DNA from: Paenibacillus piscarius
GTDB lineage: Bacteria > Bacillota > Bacilli > Paenibacillales > Paenibacillaceae
Direction of reading: 5' to 3'
DNA length: 64,000 nucleotides
Assembly: GCF_022234545.1 (NCBI RefSeq)
Contig: NZ_JAIEUI010000003.1
Location: 168,500 to 232,499 of the forward strand
Shown piece after piece: positions 52,631 to 61,036 of the stretch (within the stretch, counting starts at the first letter, position 1; each line of letters begins with the position of its first letter). The position numbers and the translations under genes were made by a program. Under the pieces are notes generated by a model that was given only the letters and a program-made list of their open reading frames with translations, did not search any database and had not been told where the DNA came from.

Positions 52631-55021
52631 CTACAACGGGACCTCCCGGGTGCCCGTCTCCATCGGGGAGCTGCACAGCGGGCAGCGCTTGGCGGCCGGG
52701 CTGGCAGCATCACTACCCGCGCCCGGCTTCCTCCGCGTCCATCCCGGACAGGCCTTGCCGGTACAGGTCCAGACCGGGACGATATGGGTTCTCGCGGCGG
52801 TGGAATCCGAACCTGAGAACCGTGAGCCCGCAGCACCCTGGCCGGAGCCAGAGCCATGGCTACTGCGGGCCGCAGATGTCCGGCCCGCAGCGGCCCCCGC
52901 CGATCCCGCTGCCTGCGGGCGGGCCGCCGCACGGAAGGCGGAGAGCATGAAGCGGGACACCTCCGCCTTCTTGCCCCTGTGCCTGGCTGGCGAGCTGATG
53001 AACAGCTCCTCGCGTGCACGGGTAACCGCAACATAGGCCAGCCTGCGTTCCTCCTCCAGCAGTGCGATGCCCGCTTCAGCTGCGGCTCTCGCCGCTGACG
53101 GGTTGATTACCGTTACTGAGGCTCTGGCCGGCTTGCGCTCCTTCAGCCGGTCATGGTCCAGTGCGGAGCTGTGCGGCAGAATTCCCTCTGAAGCCCCGAT
53201 CAGGAAGACGACGGGGAACTCCAGCCCCTTGGACTTATGGATGGTCATAAGCGCAATCCGGTTGCCCTGCTCCTTGAGGCCCGGCTGCCGGTTCTGCTCA
53301 TTGCGCTCTGTAACATTGTCGATGAATTCAAGGAATAGCGGAATCGTCGCGAACCGCTCTGCTGAAGCCTCCAGCTCATCAAGCATCTCCTTCAGCGTCT
53401 CCCGGTGCAGCGTCGCCTGGTGGCGCTCGCTTCCTTCAATGAAATAATCATAGAAATTCGTGCGGATCTGGCGGATCGCCTGCACCGGTGCAAGCTCACG
53501 CAGGCCGCGGATCAGGTCCAGCCGCTCGCGGAGCTTGGCCGCCTGGAACGCCTCGATGCCCGGCAGGGACAGCAGATGAATCAGCGGGCCCTGCTTCGCC
53601 TGCACCGCCTCCATGCGCCGGATATGCTCCATTCCCTTATCACGGTTCAGGTAGAGGGTGGGGAGAATATTCTCCATTGCGGCGAAGTTCCGGCGGTTAA
53701 TGGAGAGGCGTAAGTGATCCAGCACCGGGGAGATTAGCCAGTGCTCGTAGAGCAGCTGGCCTTCCCCGTAATCGACATATGGAATATCGCGCAGCAGCAG
53801 CAGCTCGAGGATGGCCCGGTTGCTGCTTGTTGCGCGGTACAGCAGGGCGAAGTCACGGTATTCCCTGGCTCCGCGCTCAATCTCGCCTTCGATATGCGTG
53901 ACAATCTGTTCCGCTTCCTCATCTGCTGTCTGCGGACGCAGATAACGGGGCGGGATACCGCTGCTCCGGGCTGCTTGAAGCGTCTTGGCCCGCCGCCGCG
54001 AGTTATGGCGGATAATGCCGTTCCCGAGCCCGATAATCGCCGGCCCGGAGCGGTAGTTGATATCCAGGGTAATCACCTTGGCCTGAGGATACAGCTTATC
54101 GAACTCCAGAATGAACTCGCTGCGTGCACCGTTGAAGGAGTAGATCGTCTGGTCATCGTCGCCGACCACCATCAGGTTGTCCTGCGGGCGGGCGATCATC
54201 TTGACCAGCTCATACTGCAGCAGGTTCGTATCCTGGAACTCATCGACCATGACATAGTGATACTGCTGCTGCAGCTCATGCAGCAGATTCGGCCGCTCCC
54301 GAAGCATCTGGTAGGCGAGCAGGAGTACATCGTCGAAGTCGATTTTGCTGTGATCGCTCTTCCATTGCTCGTAGCGGAGCAGGATCGCCTTCATCTCCTT
54401 CTCCGCCTCCGTAGTCTCGGGCAACTGCCTGGGCATGCCGAGGTTCATCTTCCAGCCGGAGAGCAGGGTCAGCAGATTCTCGGGAGGGTAGGCATCCTTC
54501 GGCAGCCCCAGCTCCCGCATAATCTGCTTCAGCAGAATGTGCTGGCGGCGGGTCTCGTGGAAGATCTCCTGCCGCAGCCCCTGCCGCCGCAGGAAGTACA
54601 GAAAGAACGAGTGGAAGGTGCGCGCTGCAAGGCGCGAGGCATCTCCCTCGTTCACGCCGGGCAGCAGGGCGATCCGCTCCCGCATCTCGGCCGCTGCCCT
54701 GCTGGAGAAGGTCAACAGCAGCAGGCGGCCGGGGGCGATGCCGCGTACAGACAGCAAATACCCGGTTCTGCAGATCAGCACCGAGGTTTTGCCGGAGCCT
54801 GCTCCGGCCAGCGTCAGCAGCGGCCCGAGATGATGCCGCACTGCGGCAATCTGCGGCGGATTCAGCAGAATGCCGCCCTCCTCCAGCCTGCGGAAGTAAG
54901 CCGCATCGCGGTCCTCCGGCTTGACCGTCTCCCGGCTCGTCCGGGCCGGGGCAACCTTTGCCTGCGGGATGGTCTCGCCGCTCGCCCCAAGCGGAATATT
55001 ATGAAATGCAAGCTTGTTCAT
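52631..55021 (-). CDS. UvrD/Rep-family ATP-dependent DNA helicase (YjcD-like)
   Basis: A 796-residue superfamily 1 helicase. An N-terminal extension (~1-48), then Walker A LAGAGSGKT (71-79), motif II DEFQDTN (~256), motif III GDDDQTIYSFNGA, motif IV YRSGPAIIG, motif V/VI TIHKSKGLEF and YVAVTRARE. An Ala/Ser/Gly-rich linker (~690-745) leads to a C-terminal Cys cluster (WTCTGKACPGWTRRK, CPLCSSPM) likely binding zinc. It resembles B. subtilis YjcD rather than PcrA. It unwinds DNA 3'-5', probably in repair. The gene ends next to the 51-bp repeat array. Confidence 0.93.
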   Translation of the reverse strand: MNKLAFHNIPLGASGETIPQAKVAPARTSRETVKPEDRDAAYFRRLEEGGILLNPPQIAAVRHHLGPLLTLAGAGSGKTSVLICRTGYLLSVRGIAPGRLLLLTFSSRAAAEMRERIALLPGVNEGDASRLAARTFHSFFLYFLRRQGLRQEIFHETRRQHILLKQIMRELGLPKDAYPPENLLTLLSGWKMNLGMPRQLPETTEAEKEMKAILLRYEQWKSDHSKIDFDDVLLLAYQMLRERPNLLHELQQQYHYVMVDEFQDTNLLQYELVKMIARPQDNLMVVGDDDQTIYSFNGARSEFILEFDKLYPQAKVITLDINYRSGPAIIGLGNGIIRHNSRRRAKTLQAARSSGIPPRYLRPQTADEEAEQIVTHIEGEIERGAREYRDFALLYRATSSNRAILELLLLRDIPYVDYGEGQLLYEHWLISPVLDHLRLSINRRNFAAMENILPTLYLNRDKGMEHIRRMEAVQAKQGPLIHLLSLPGIEAFQAAKLRERLDLIRGLRELAPVQAIRQIRTNFYDYFIEGSERHQATLHRETLKEMLDELEASAERFATIPLFLEFIDNVTERNEQNRQPGLKEQGNRIALMTIHKSKGLEFPVVFLIGASEGILPHSSALDHDRLKERKPARASVTVINPSAARAAAEAGIALLEEERRLAYVAVTRAREELFISSPARHRGKKAEVSRFMLSAFRAAARPQAAGSAGAAAGRTSAARSSHGSGSGQGAAGSRFSGSDSTAARTHIVPVWTCTGKACPGWTRRKPGAGSDAASPAAKRCPLCSSPMETGTREVPL

Positions 55022-55282
55022 GAATTCACCTTCGTTTACTTCAACTTCTCGGCCCGTTTTGGCCAGTATCCACTATACCATTGCCCGGGCGTTTCTGCAC
55101 AAAGAATGAGAGGATTCGCCCGAAATAACGCCATTTATCATAAAGTCCATTTTTTGATAGTTGAAGTTAATATATTGGACAAGACAGCTGTCCGGGAGTC
55201 CGGGGAATCAGGCTATTGGATCAGCCGGTTCCAGGTACGGCGTTCAAGCATCACACTATAGCTGAGGTCAGGAGGAGAACGT

Positions 55283-55408
55283 GTGTTTATTCCAATTCTA
55301 ATGGAGTTGACTACAGCCGAGCGGTTAGCAGTGATCCTGTTTCTTATACTTAACCTGGGCGCGATATCCTTGTGTTTCGTTCAGCGCTCAGGAACCAACC
55401 GCCGCTGA
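55283..55408 (+). CDS. Small membrane protein (41 aa)
   Basis: GTG 55283 follows a very strong AGGAGGAGAAC. The product starts VFIPILMELTTAERLAVILF and continues LILNLGAISLCFVQRSGTNR before TGA, giving one membrane helix (~14-34) with a basic C-terminus. No family is recognised. The ribosome site, single helix and a terminator-like hairpin directly behind it (55415-55463) support a real gene. It lies between helicase and HAD genes, in neither operon. Confidence 0.6.
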   Translation: MFIPILMELTTAERLAVILFLILNLGAISLCFVQRSGTNRR

Positions 55409-55414
55409 GACGAA

Positions 55415-55463
55415 GGAGCTGTCCCAGAAGCTATGAGACGGCTGCTTGGGATAGCTCTTTATG
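55415..55463 (+). terminator. Terminator of the 41-aa protein gene
   Basis: AGCT-TCCCA-AAGC and GCT-TTGGGA-AGCT pair with small bulges and are followed by CTTTATG, only 7 bp after the stop. Confidence 0.5.
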
Positions 55464-55664
55464 CTAGAGAGATTCAGCGTGAGCACTTGGGGGAGGGGGA
55501 ACGCTGGAGGGACGCTCCGCAACAGAACGATGTTCCCATACTACCTAGGCGTCAGCAAATATATGCTATTTTTCGCATATATAATTCCCACAATAAAAGG
55601 GGCTGTTACTTTTGGGACAGCCTCTTCAAGCTTTTTATAAAAGATACCCTGCAGACTTACCCGT
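55464..55664. other. Gap with two hairpins, no gene recognised
   Basis: I see no coding frame with a ribosome site. ATATATGC and GCATATAT form an AT-rich hairpin around 55558-55582. GGGGCTGT and ACAGCCTC form another near 55598-55622, followed by TTCAAGCTTTTT. The latter could end a transcript from the left. The rest (GGGGGAGGGGGAACGCTGGAG region) holds nothing I can name. Confidence 0.4.
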
Positions 55665-56537
55665 CTACCCTTTGTTCTTGTCCAAAAGATGCCGTATGCC
55701 TGCCGCTACACCATGCTCTATGTTACTTAATGTAATGAAGTCGGCCGTCTCCTTCAGCACCTGGGCCGCATTCTCCATAGCAATCTTGTATCCCGCCATT
55801 TCAAACATCGGCAGATCGTTGTAGCTGTCCCCCATTACCGCCACCTGCCGGACAGGAATGCCGTAATGGTCAGCGAGCTTCTTAACCCCTGCGCCTTTGT
55901 TCGCCTCTTCATGATTAATCTCAATATTGCTGATATGCGATGCGGTAATAATTAGGCCGGGAATGGCCGCGAACCGCGCAGAGGCTTCCTTCAATTGCTC
56001 CCGGTTCAGGGAGAATACGAGCGTCTTGTAGATCCGCTGATCCGCATCACTCCAGATCTCCTCCATACTCTCCACATAGGTTACTGCCGCTTGCCGGAAC
56101 TGCTGTTTAATCATAGCCTTGACCAGCCAGCGCGATTCTTCGGGCACTTCATCCTCTTTGAGCGAGGTCAGCTTCTTCTCCAGTTGCACCCGCTTATCCA
56201 GCTCCACATATACGTTATCCTGAGTGTACACCTCATAATATAAGTCCTGAATGCCGTTCATCCAGCGGAGGGCGGGGATCACATCCTCTTTGTTCAGCGG
56301 GGTGCTTGCGGCCACCGTCCGGTCATGCAGCGTGACCACGGCTCCGTTCAGACTCACGACAGGACACTCCAGATCGGCCAGCCGCAGTTGGCGTTCTGCA
56401 TCCATATAAGCACGTCCGGTAGCGATGATGACGATATGTCCCAGGCTCTGCGCATGAAGGATAGCCTCCTTGTTCTCTGGGCTTATCTCCCCTTGCCCGT
56501 TCAGCAGCGTTCCGTCCATATCCAGTGCAATCAGCAT
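55665..56537 (-). CDS. Cof-type HAD-superfamily hydrolase
   Basis: A 290-residue HAD phosphatase of the Cof/IIB class. Motif I MLIALDMDGTLLNGQGEISP has nucleophile Asp6 and general acid Asp8; motif II Thr appears in IIATGRAYMD; the C2B cap lies in the middle; motif III Lys is in KGAGVKKLADHYGI; motif IV is AVMGDSYNDLPMFEMAG. It dephosphorylates sugar phosphates, flavin or PLP-type small molecules; the substrate is unknown. The ATG is preceded by AAAGGAGAC. It stands alone on the minus strand, divergent from the DUF445 gene. Confidence 0.92.
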   Translation of the reverse strand: MLIALDMDGTLLNGQGEISPENKEAILHAQSLGHIVIIATGRAYMDAERQLRLADLECPVVSLNGAVVTLHDRTVAASTPLNKEDVIPALRWMNGIQDLYYEVYTQDNVYVELDKRVQLEKKLTSLKEDEVPEESRWLVKAMIKQQFRQAAVTYVESMEEIWSDADQRIYKTLVFSLNREQLKEASARFAAIPGLIITASHISNIEINHEEANKGAGVKKLADHYGIPVRQVAVMGDSYNDLPMFEMAGYKIAMENAAQVLKETADFITLSNIEHGVAAGIRHLLDKNKG

Positions 56538-56768
56538 ATTCTTAGTCTCCTTTTCTGTAAGTCATTGTTGTGTTTCCGGGGGCATTGCAGCTCTGCCTGT
56601 ATCTTATCATTATTTATCTGAAAATTGTAAATCCGGTTTTCACAGCTATCCTGCTTACAGCCGGGTACAGATTTTCAGAAAGGCGTTCCCCCGTGGTACA
56701 ATGAAAAGCAGACCTGAAACGGGTGGGGAAGCCACCTATGGCCGTTATGTAAGGGGGATAAGTTACTT

Positions 56769-58010
56769 ATGAAATCCAGAAATCTAGCTACGATCTCGCT
56801 GGCCGTGATGGCCTGCGGGTTCCTGTTCACCTTATTTCTGCCGGAGAATCTGGCGGTGATTCTGCTGAGAGGCGGGTTTGAGGCAGGGCTTGTCGGGGGG
56901 ATCGCTGACTGGTTTGCCGTGACGGCCCTGTTCCGTCATCCGCTGGGCCTGCGGATTCCGCACACCTCGCTGCTGCTGAAGAACCGGGATAAGCTCGTCC
57001 AGTCGTTAATCTCAGCCATGGAGAATGAGCTGCTGAACAAGGAGAGCATTGAGAACAAGCTGCGCAAAATCAATATTATAGCACTGGGAGCCGCCGCGCT
57101 GACCCGGTTCTTCTCCAGAAGGAGCGCCAGAGCGGAGCTGCTGGACCAGTTGAAGGGCTTCGTGCTGCGGCTGCCCGCAGAGAAGGCGGTTCCGCTTCTG
57201 CAATCGGCCGCTGTGGCCTATCTGCGTGAAGCGAAGCTTGGCGAAGCCGCCGACAAAGTGGCCACCCGCCTGATGAATGACGGCAAGGATATCGCCGCTC
57301 TGGATTATGCGCTTGAGGGGATCTCGGCCTGGAGCGCACGGCCGGAGACGCGGGCCATGCTGGGCAGGATCGCCAGCGAGAAGCTGGCCGAGGTGAAGCT
57401 GGGCGGGCTGAAGGGGATGGCCTTCCAGGCTTTTGTCGGATTCGTCGATGCCGACATGCTGGGTGAAATGCTCCAGGGCATGGTGCAGTCCACCATCCGT
57501 GACTTCAAGCAGGAGGATAACCCTAACCGGGAGCAGGTCATCCGGGAGATCAGGGTTGCACTGTTCCAGCTGGTGAGCAATGAAGAGGTGATCGGCTCGC
57601 TGAAGACTTGGGCGGTGAGTGAGCTGCAGGGGGAAGCGGCTACGGTATTTCTGCAACAGCAGCTTGAAGGGCTGCGCAGCAAAGCCGTTGCGCTAATCGA
57701 AGAGGATCAGGCCGGGGGCGGCCGCAAGCTGCTGCAGCTGTATGCTCTCCTGGTCCGGCGGATCAGCCTGGAGAAGGAATGGCTTCAGACGATTGAGGGC
57801 CGGATTCGCGGTACGCTGATTTCCTTCGTGGAGGGCAATCATTACCGGATCGGACAGCTGGTCAAGGAGAATCTGGACCAGATGGACGATGCCTCCCTGG
57901 TGGAGATGCTGGAGCAGAAGATCGGCAAGGATCTGCAGTGGATCCGTGTCAACGGAGCGGTATGCGGATTTGTGGTCGGGCTTGGGCTGACCGTGATTCA
58001 GCTGTTCTGA
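56769..58010 (+). CDS. DUF445 family membrane protein
   Basis: A 413-residue protein. Hydrophobic segments at the N-terminus (~8-30, AVMACGFLFTLFLPENLAVI, and GGFEAGLVGGIADWFAVTAL) and at the very C-terminus (NGAVCGFVVGLGLTVIQLF). The central ~300 residues are helical and charged (DUF445). The signature GGIADWFAVTALFRHPLGLR is typical. The family is a widespread envelope protein without a known activity. The ribosome site (GGGGGAT) is modest; ATG 56769 is the only reasonable start. A hairpin with a 14-bp stem follows. Confidence 0.88.
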   Translation: MKSRNLATISLAVMACGFLFTLFLPENLAVILLRGGFEAGLVGGIADWFAVTALFRHPLGLRIPHTSLLLKNRDKLVQSLISAMENELLNKESIENKLRKINIIALGAAALTRFFSRRSARAELLDQLKGFVLRLPAEKAVPLLQSAAVAYLREAKLGEAADKVATRLMNDGKDIAALDYALEGISAWSARPETRAMLGRIASEKLAEVKLGGLKGMAFQAFVGFVDADMLGEMLQGMVQSTIRDFKQEDNPNREQVIREIRVALFQLVSNEEVIGSLKTWAVSELQGEAATVFLQQQLEGLRSKAVALIEEDQAGGGRKLLQLYALLVRRISLEKEWLQTIEGRIRGTLISFVEGNHYRIGQLVKENLDQMDDASLVEMLEQKIGKDLQWIRVNGAVCGFVVGLGLTVIQLF

Positions 58011-58032
58011 GAGAATACGGCATATACCATAT

Positions 58033-58102
58033 AGAGGCAGCAGAGCATTCCCGGAGGCCGTTCCGTGAGGACGGAGACGGGCGGACGGCTCTGCTGCCTC
58101 TT
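58033..58102. terminator. Hairpin between DUF445 and PII genes
   Basis: AGAGGCAGCAGAGC and GCTCTGCTGCCTCT form a perfect 14-bp stem with a GC-rich inner loop, between convergent genes. T-tracts on both sides are short. Confidence 0.55.
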
Positions 58103-58129
58103 AGTTATGTCTGCAAGCAAGAATGCAGG

Positions 58130-58456
58130 CTACAACAGGTTCTTGCCGTTGCTGATCGTATAGGCCTCCTGAACCGGCAGGACGAAGATTTTGCCGTCGC
58201 CGAATGAGCCATGCTCCCCGGTTCTGGCCGTGCGCATAATAATACTGATTACGTCATCCTTATCATCATCCTGGACTACGATCATCAGCAGCTTTTTGGA
58301 AATTTGATTGTAATGGTTGGTCCCGACCTGAATCCCCTTCTGTTTGCCCCGGCCGAGCAGATCCATCTTGCTGATGGAGGGGAAGCCGGCCAGCAGCAGT
58401 TCAGCCATGACTTCATCAGCTTTCTCAGGTCTTACAATCGCTTTGATCATTAACAT
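58130..58456 (-). CDS. PII-family nitrogen regulatory protein, NifI1-like
   Basis: A 108-residue PII protein: MLMIKAIVRPEKADEVMAEL, LGRGKQKGIQVGTNHY in the T-loop region, LLMIVVQDDDKDDVISIIMR, then TGEHGSFGDGKIFVLPVQEA and YTISNGK. The GRGKQKGI T-loop base and GDGKIFVxPVxEAYTI pattern look more like NifI1 than GlnB/GlnK (no YKGA-type T-loop Tyr). PII trimers bind ATP/ADP and 2-oxoglutarate and control targets by the T-loop. In archaea NifI1 and NifI2 control nitrogenase, but no nif, amtB or nifI2 gene is next to it here. Its target is therefore open. Confidence 0.85.
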   Translation of the reverse strand: MLMIKAIVRPEKADEVMAELLLAGFPSISKMDLLGRGKQKGIQVGTNHYNQISKKLLMIVVQDDDKDDVISIIMRTARTGEHGSFGDGKIFVLPVQEAYTISNGKNLL

Positions 58457-58681
58457 AACGATGCACCCTTTCTACAGCGGATAGTGTGTGTTGTAGGGGT
58501 TGCCAATCCTGGTGACTGGTCTGCAACGCATTGTTTAATGGTACCGCTTACATGTTTAGTATAAGAATATGTGCGGCCGCATCCTGCGAGAAGGATCACA
58601 CAATCTGTATTACATAATGTCGCATCCCGGCCTCATCCGGCCCCTGCCCCGCCGGAGCAGCCTAGCCGGAGCTTCCTCCGG

Positions 58682-59788
58682 CTACTTCGGGGCTGCAAGC
58701 TCCAGGTAGAGATGCTCCAGCTGCTCAGCGGTATGCTGCCATTCGAACCGCTCCAGAGCGTCTGCTCTTCCCTGCATTCCGGTCCTGGCAGCCAGTGCCG
58801 GGCTGCTTGCGATCTGCTTCATACGGCTGGCAAAAGCAGCCGGGTCTCTGTACCGCTTCACCAGATATCCGTTGTGGCCGGAGATGATAATCTCCCGGAT
58901 TCCCCCGTTGCTGGAGGCAATCACCGGCAGTCCCGAGGCCATTGCCTCCACATTAACCAGCCCGAAGGATTCATGCCGCTGCGAAGGGCAGACGAAGCAG
59001 TCGGCGGCCTGGTACAGGGTGTGAATCTCCCCGTGCGGGATGTTGCCGAGGAACGTCACGGAGATTCCCAGCCGCCGGGCGAGCGATTTCAGCTGCCGCA
59101 GATAAGGAGGCTTGCCTCTGCCTGCGATAAGCAGGTGGCAGGGCACCTGCTGCTTCAGCCGGTGCATGGCCCGCAGCAGTACAGGCACGCCCTTGCGCGG
59201 GATGACACGGCCTGCGAACAGGACCGTGAAGCCTGCGGGCAGGCCGTGCAGCGCCCGCAGGCGGGCCTTCTCTTGCGGATTGGGCGGACTGAAGCGCGAC
59301 AGGTCCGCTCCCAGAGGCACGAGGTGCAGTCTGCGCCGGATGCCGGGGAACCGCCGGGCAAGCCGCTGCTCCAGGGAGCGGCTGTTCGCCGCGACCGCAT
59401 CGGCCATAGCGAGGCTGCGGGCAGTCCGGGCTCCCGGCGGCACGAAGGTCAGGGAATGGATGAAGGCCAACACCGGCGTCCCGGGATGCTGCCGCTTCAC
59501 GGCTGCGGCCAGCAGCGGCCGGTTATCGATCTGAAGGAGATCGAACGGCTCTGCCGTCTTCAGGTAGCCGAGAACGGAGCTGCGGTACCTTGAAGGGGTG
59601 CCGGAGGGCAGCCGGATGATCCGGACCTGCTCGGTCTCGGCAGTGTCAGGGAGTCCCGGAGCCCTCCGGCTCACGATCGTCACCTGATGCCTCCGCGCCA
59701 GTCTCCTGGCGATATTCCAGATGCAAATCTCTACCGAGCCGTCCCCGGGGACCGGGAACTGCTCCGGTGCAATCATACAGATACGCAT
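58682..59788 (-). CDS. GT4-family glycosyltransferase (spore coat CotSA-like)
   Basis: A 368-residue GT-B glycosyltransferase: N-terminal MRICMIAPEQFPVPGDGSVE, then ICIWNIARRLARRHQVTIVS; C-terminal domain with VLFAGRVIPRKGVPVLLRAM, FVCPSQRHESFGLVNVEAMA (the retaining-enzyme EX7E motif) and LPVIASSNGG. The start resembles CotSA/YtcC-type spore-coat glycosyltransferases. It transfers a sugar from a nucleotide sugar, perhaps onto a spore or surface polymer. ATG 59788 follows AGGAGGAG. A perfect 8-bp inverted repeat lies just upstream of that site. No sugar-pathway genes neighbour it. Confidence 0.88.
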   Translation of the reverse strand: MRICMIAPEQFPVPGDGSVEICIWNIARRLARRHQVTIVSRRAPGLPDTAETEQVRIIRLPSGTPSRYRSSVLGYLKTAEPFDLLQIDNRPLLAAAVKRQHPGTPVLAFIHSLTFVPPGARTARSLAMADAVAANSRSLEQRLARRFPGIRRRLHLVPLGADLSRFSPPNPQEKARLRALHGLPAGFTVLFAGRVIPRKGVPVLLRAMHRLKQQVPCHLLIAGRGKPPYLRQLKSLARRLGISVTFLGNIPHGEIHTLYQAADCFVCPSQRHESFGLVNVEAMASGLPVIASSNGGIREIIISGHNGYLVKRYRDPAAFASRMKQIASSPALAARTGMQGRADALERFEWQHTAEQLEHLYLELAAPK

Positions 59789-59814
59789 TGTGGCTGCTCC
59801 TCCTGCTCCGAACC

Positions 59815-59837
59815 TTAGGTAGTTGTTCTCTACCTAA
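59815..59837. promoter_or_regulatory. Perfect inverted repeat upstream of the GT4 gene
   Basis: TTAGGTAG and CTACCTAA flank seven bases, 27-49 bp upstream of the GT4 start. It could be a repressor operator or a leader hairpin; nothing shows which. Confidence 0.4.
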
Positions 59838-59910
59838 CATATGCGCGCATGCTCCGGGAAGCTACTGGCGCGGCAAGAAGCCTGCCGGACCTTGCCGAAA
59901 CGACGCCGCT

Positions 59911-60732
59911 TCAGCTGCGGGCCTGCTTCAAGGCGGCGGCGATCACGCCGGCAACAGCCTGCTCATGCTCTATAATCTTCAGCTTGCAGGCTGCAATCTG
60001 CCGGTAACCGGACACGGCCGAGGATAAGGCCTGGCCGGCTAAGGATGAGTTCTGCTTGCGAATCGCTGCCCGGAAGTCGCTCCAGTCTGCGGTTAGCCGC
60101 TTGTTCAGCGCAGCGGCTGCACTTTTCTGTGACTTGATCCTGCTCTGCAGGCTGTCGATGCCGGCCAGCGTCTTGCGGACAGCCGCGACCTTGCGGGTCC
60201 GGGTAGCCTTGGCCGCCTTCAGCTGCGCTTCCTTGTCACGGATCTCCTGGCGTGCAGCCTGCACAAGCAGCTTCATTGCTTCAGACTGGGCCCGCAGCAC
60301 GGCATTCAGCGTCTTGTCCTTCAAGCCCTTGAGCAGGGAGATCCGCTTGTTCAGCGCACTGTATTGGTCGAACAGCGGCTGATAGCGTGCCTTGGCGCTG
60401 GTGACAGCTGCGCTCAGCCGCGAGATGGCAGCGAGGTCAATGTTCTTGACTGCCTCCTTGGCTGCCTTCAGCGCCTCAGTATTCTGATCATGCAGTGCCC
60501 GGATTTCTGTCTCCCGGCTGTCATATTGCGCGGACAGGAGTGACAGCTCACTGAACAGGCCCTTCAGCCGTGCTCTTCCGGCACTGTCTGCTGCCGCTGC
60601 CGTCAGACCGAAGGAGGCCTCGACGGATGAGGTAATCACCGTCGTTGAGGCGGCAGCCGTTCCGGCGGGGGGAACCAGAGCCAGGAGCAGGGACAGCATC
60701 AGCAGGGGGACGGTATTGCGCAGAGTGTTCAT
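59911..60732 (-). CDS. Secreted Ala/Lys-rich coiled-coil protein
   Basis: A 273-residue exported protein; ATG 60732 follows AGAGGAGG. Signal peptide MNTLRNTVPLLMLSLLLALV with cleavage near GTAAAS. The mature part is almost all helical with heptads rich in Ala, Lys, Leu, Ser and Gln (AKARYQPLFDQYSALNKRIS; DKEAQLKAAKATRTRKVAAV). There is no enzymatic motif or sorting signal. It is probably an extracellular or wall-associated coiled-coil protein. A sigma-A promoter (TTGACT-N17-TATATT) and a ~117-nt structured leader precede it. Confidence 0.78.
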   Translation of the reverse strand: MNTLRNTVPLLMLSLLLALVPPAGTAAASTTVITSSVEASFGLTAAAADSAGRARLKGLFSELSLLSAQYDSRETEIRALHDQNTEALKAAKEAVKNIDLAAISRLSAAVTSAKARYQPLFDQYSALNKRISLLKGLKDKTLNAVLRAQSEAMKLLVQAARQEIRDKEAQLKAAKATRTRKVAAVRKTLAGIDSLQSRIKSQKSAAAALNKRLTADWSDFRAAIRKQNSSLAGQALSSAVSGYRQIAACKLKIIEHEQAVAGVIAAALKQARS

Positions 60733-60734
60733 TG

Positions 60735-60850
60735 TATTCCTCCTCTTGAAGTGTTTATGACCCGGATAACGCCAAAAAGCACCCGCAGCAAAGGCCAACA
60801 GGCCTCTATTACGGGTGCTTCCAGCGTAATGAGTCATGAATGTAGATTTA
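60735..60850 (-). ncRNA. Structured 5' leader of the coiled-coil protein gene
   Basis: Between the promoter and the ribosome site, the minus-strand RNA folds by nested pairings. ATGAC pairs with GTCAT at the base and CGC with GCG above it. A 9-bp stem AAGCACCCG/CGGGTGCTT comes next, and an inner hairpin AGGCC/GGCCT with loop TGTT. The CGGGTGCTTTTT arm ends in five T, so the 9-bp stem could act as an intrinsic terminator, and refolding could control read-through. I do not recognise a known riboswitch class. Function is inferred from structure only. Confidence 0.45.
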
Positions 60851-60856
60851 CTTTTA

Positions 60857-60885
60857 AATATATCGGGGAATGCTAGAATAGTCAA
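60857..60885 (-). promoter_or_regulatory. Sigma-A promoter of the coiled-coil protein gene
   Basis: On the minus strand TTGACT (60885-60880), a 17-bp spacer and TATATT (60862-60857), giving a leader of about 117 nt. Confidence 0.7.
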
Positions 60886-60930
60886 TATTTTCAATTCAGA
60901 TCATGCTTGTGGTTAAGAGTTCTCCTGATT

Positions 60931-60958
60931 TTGTTCCGCAGACTTCTTGGCGTATACT
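60931..60958 (+). promoter_or_regulatory. Possible promoter of the multi-PAS kinase gene
   Basis: TTGTTC (60931-60936), a 16-bp spacer and TATACT (60953-60958), about 79 bp upstream of the kinase start and divergent from the coiled-coil gene promoter. Confidence 0.45.
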
Positions 60959-61036
60959 GTGAGAACGGATTGGGAGCAGAAGGATACCAGAGGGCCAGCC
61001 GAAGCGCCGGACCCATGAAGAAGGAGGCTGTATGTT

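Noticed and set aside
52389..53036. 215-aa plus-strand ORF with SKNRLQ repeats
   Set aside because: It arises because the repeat period is divisible by three and then runs antisense into the UvrD-like helicase gene; there is no ribosome site.
53741..55261. 506-aa plus-strand ORF
   Set aside because: Antisense to the UvrD-like helicase; composition and lack of domains mark it as a shadow.
55433..55735. 100-aa plus-strand ORF
   Set aside because: Crosses two hairpins, lacks a ribosome site and overlaps the end of the HAD phosphatase gene.
58571..59593. 340-aa plus-strand ORF
   Set aside because: Antisense to the GT4 gene, which has full family motifs.
60735..60850. Known riboswitch (c-di-GMP, guanidine, ydaO/c-di-AMP)
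   Set aside because: None of the conserved sequence blocks of these classes could be recognised; left as an unclassified structured leader.
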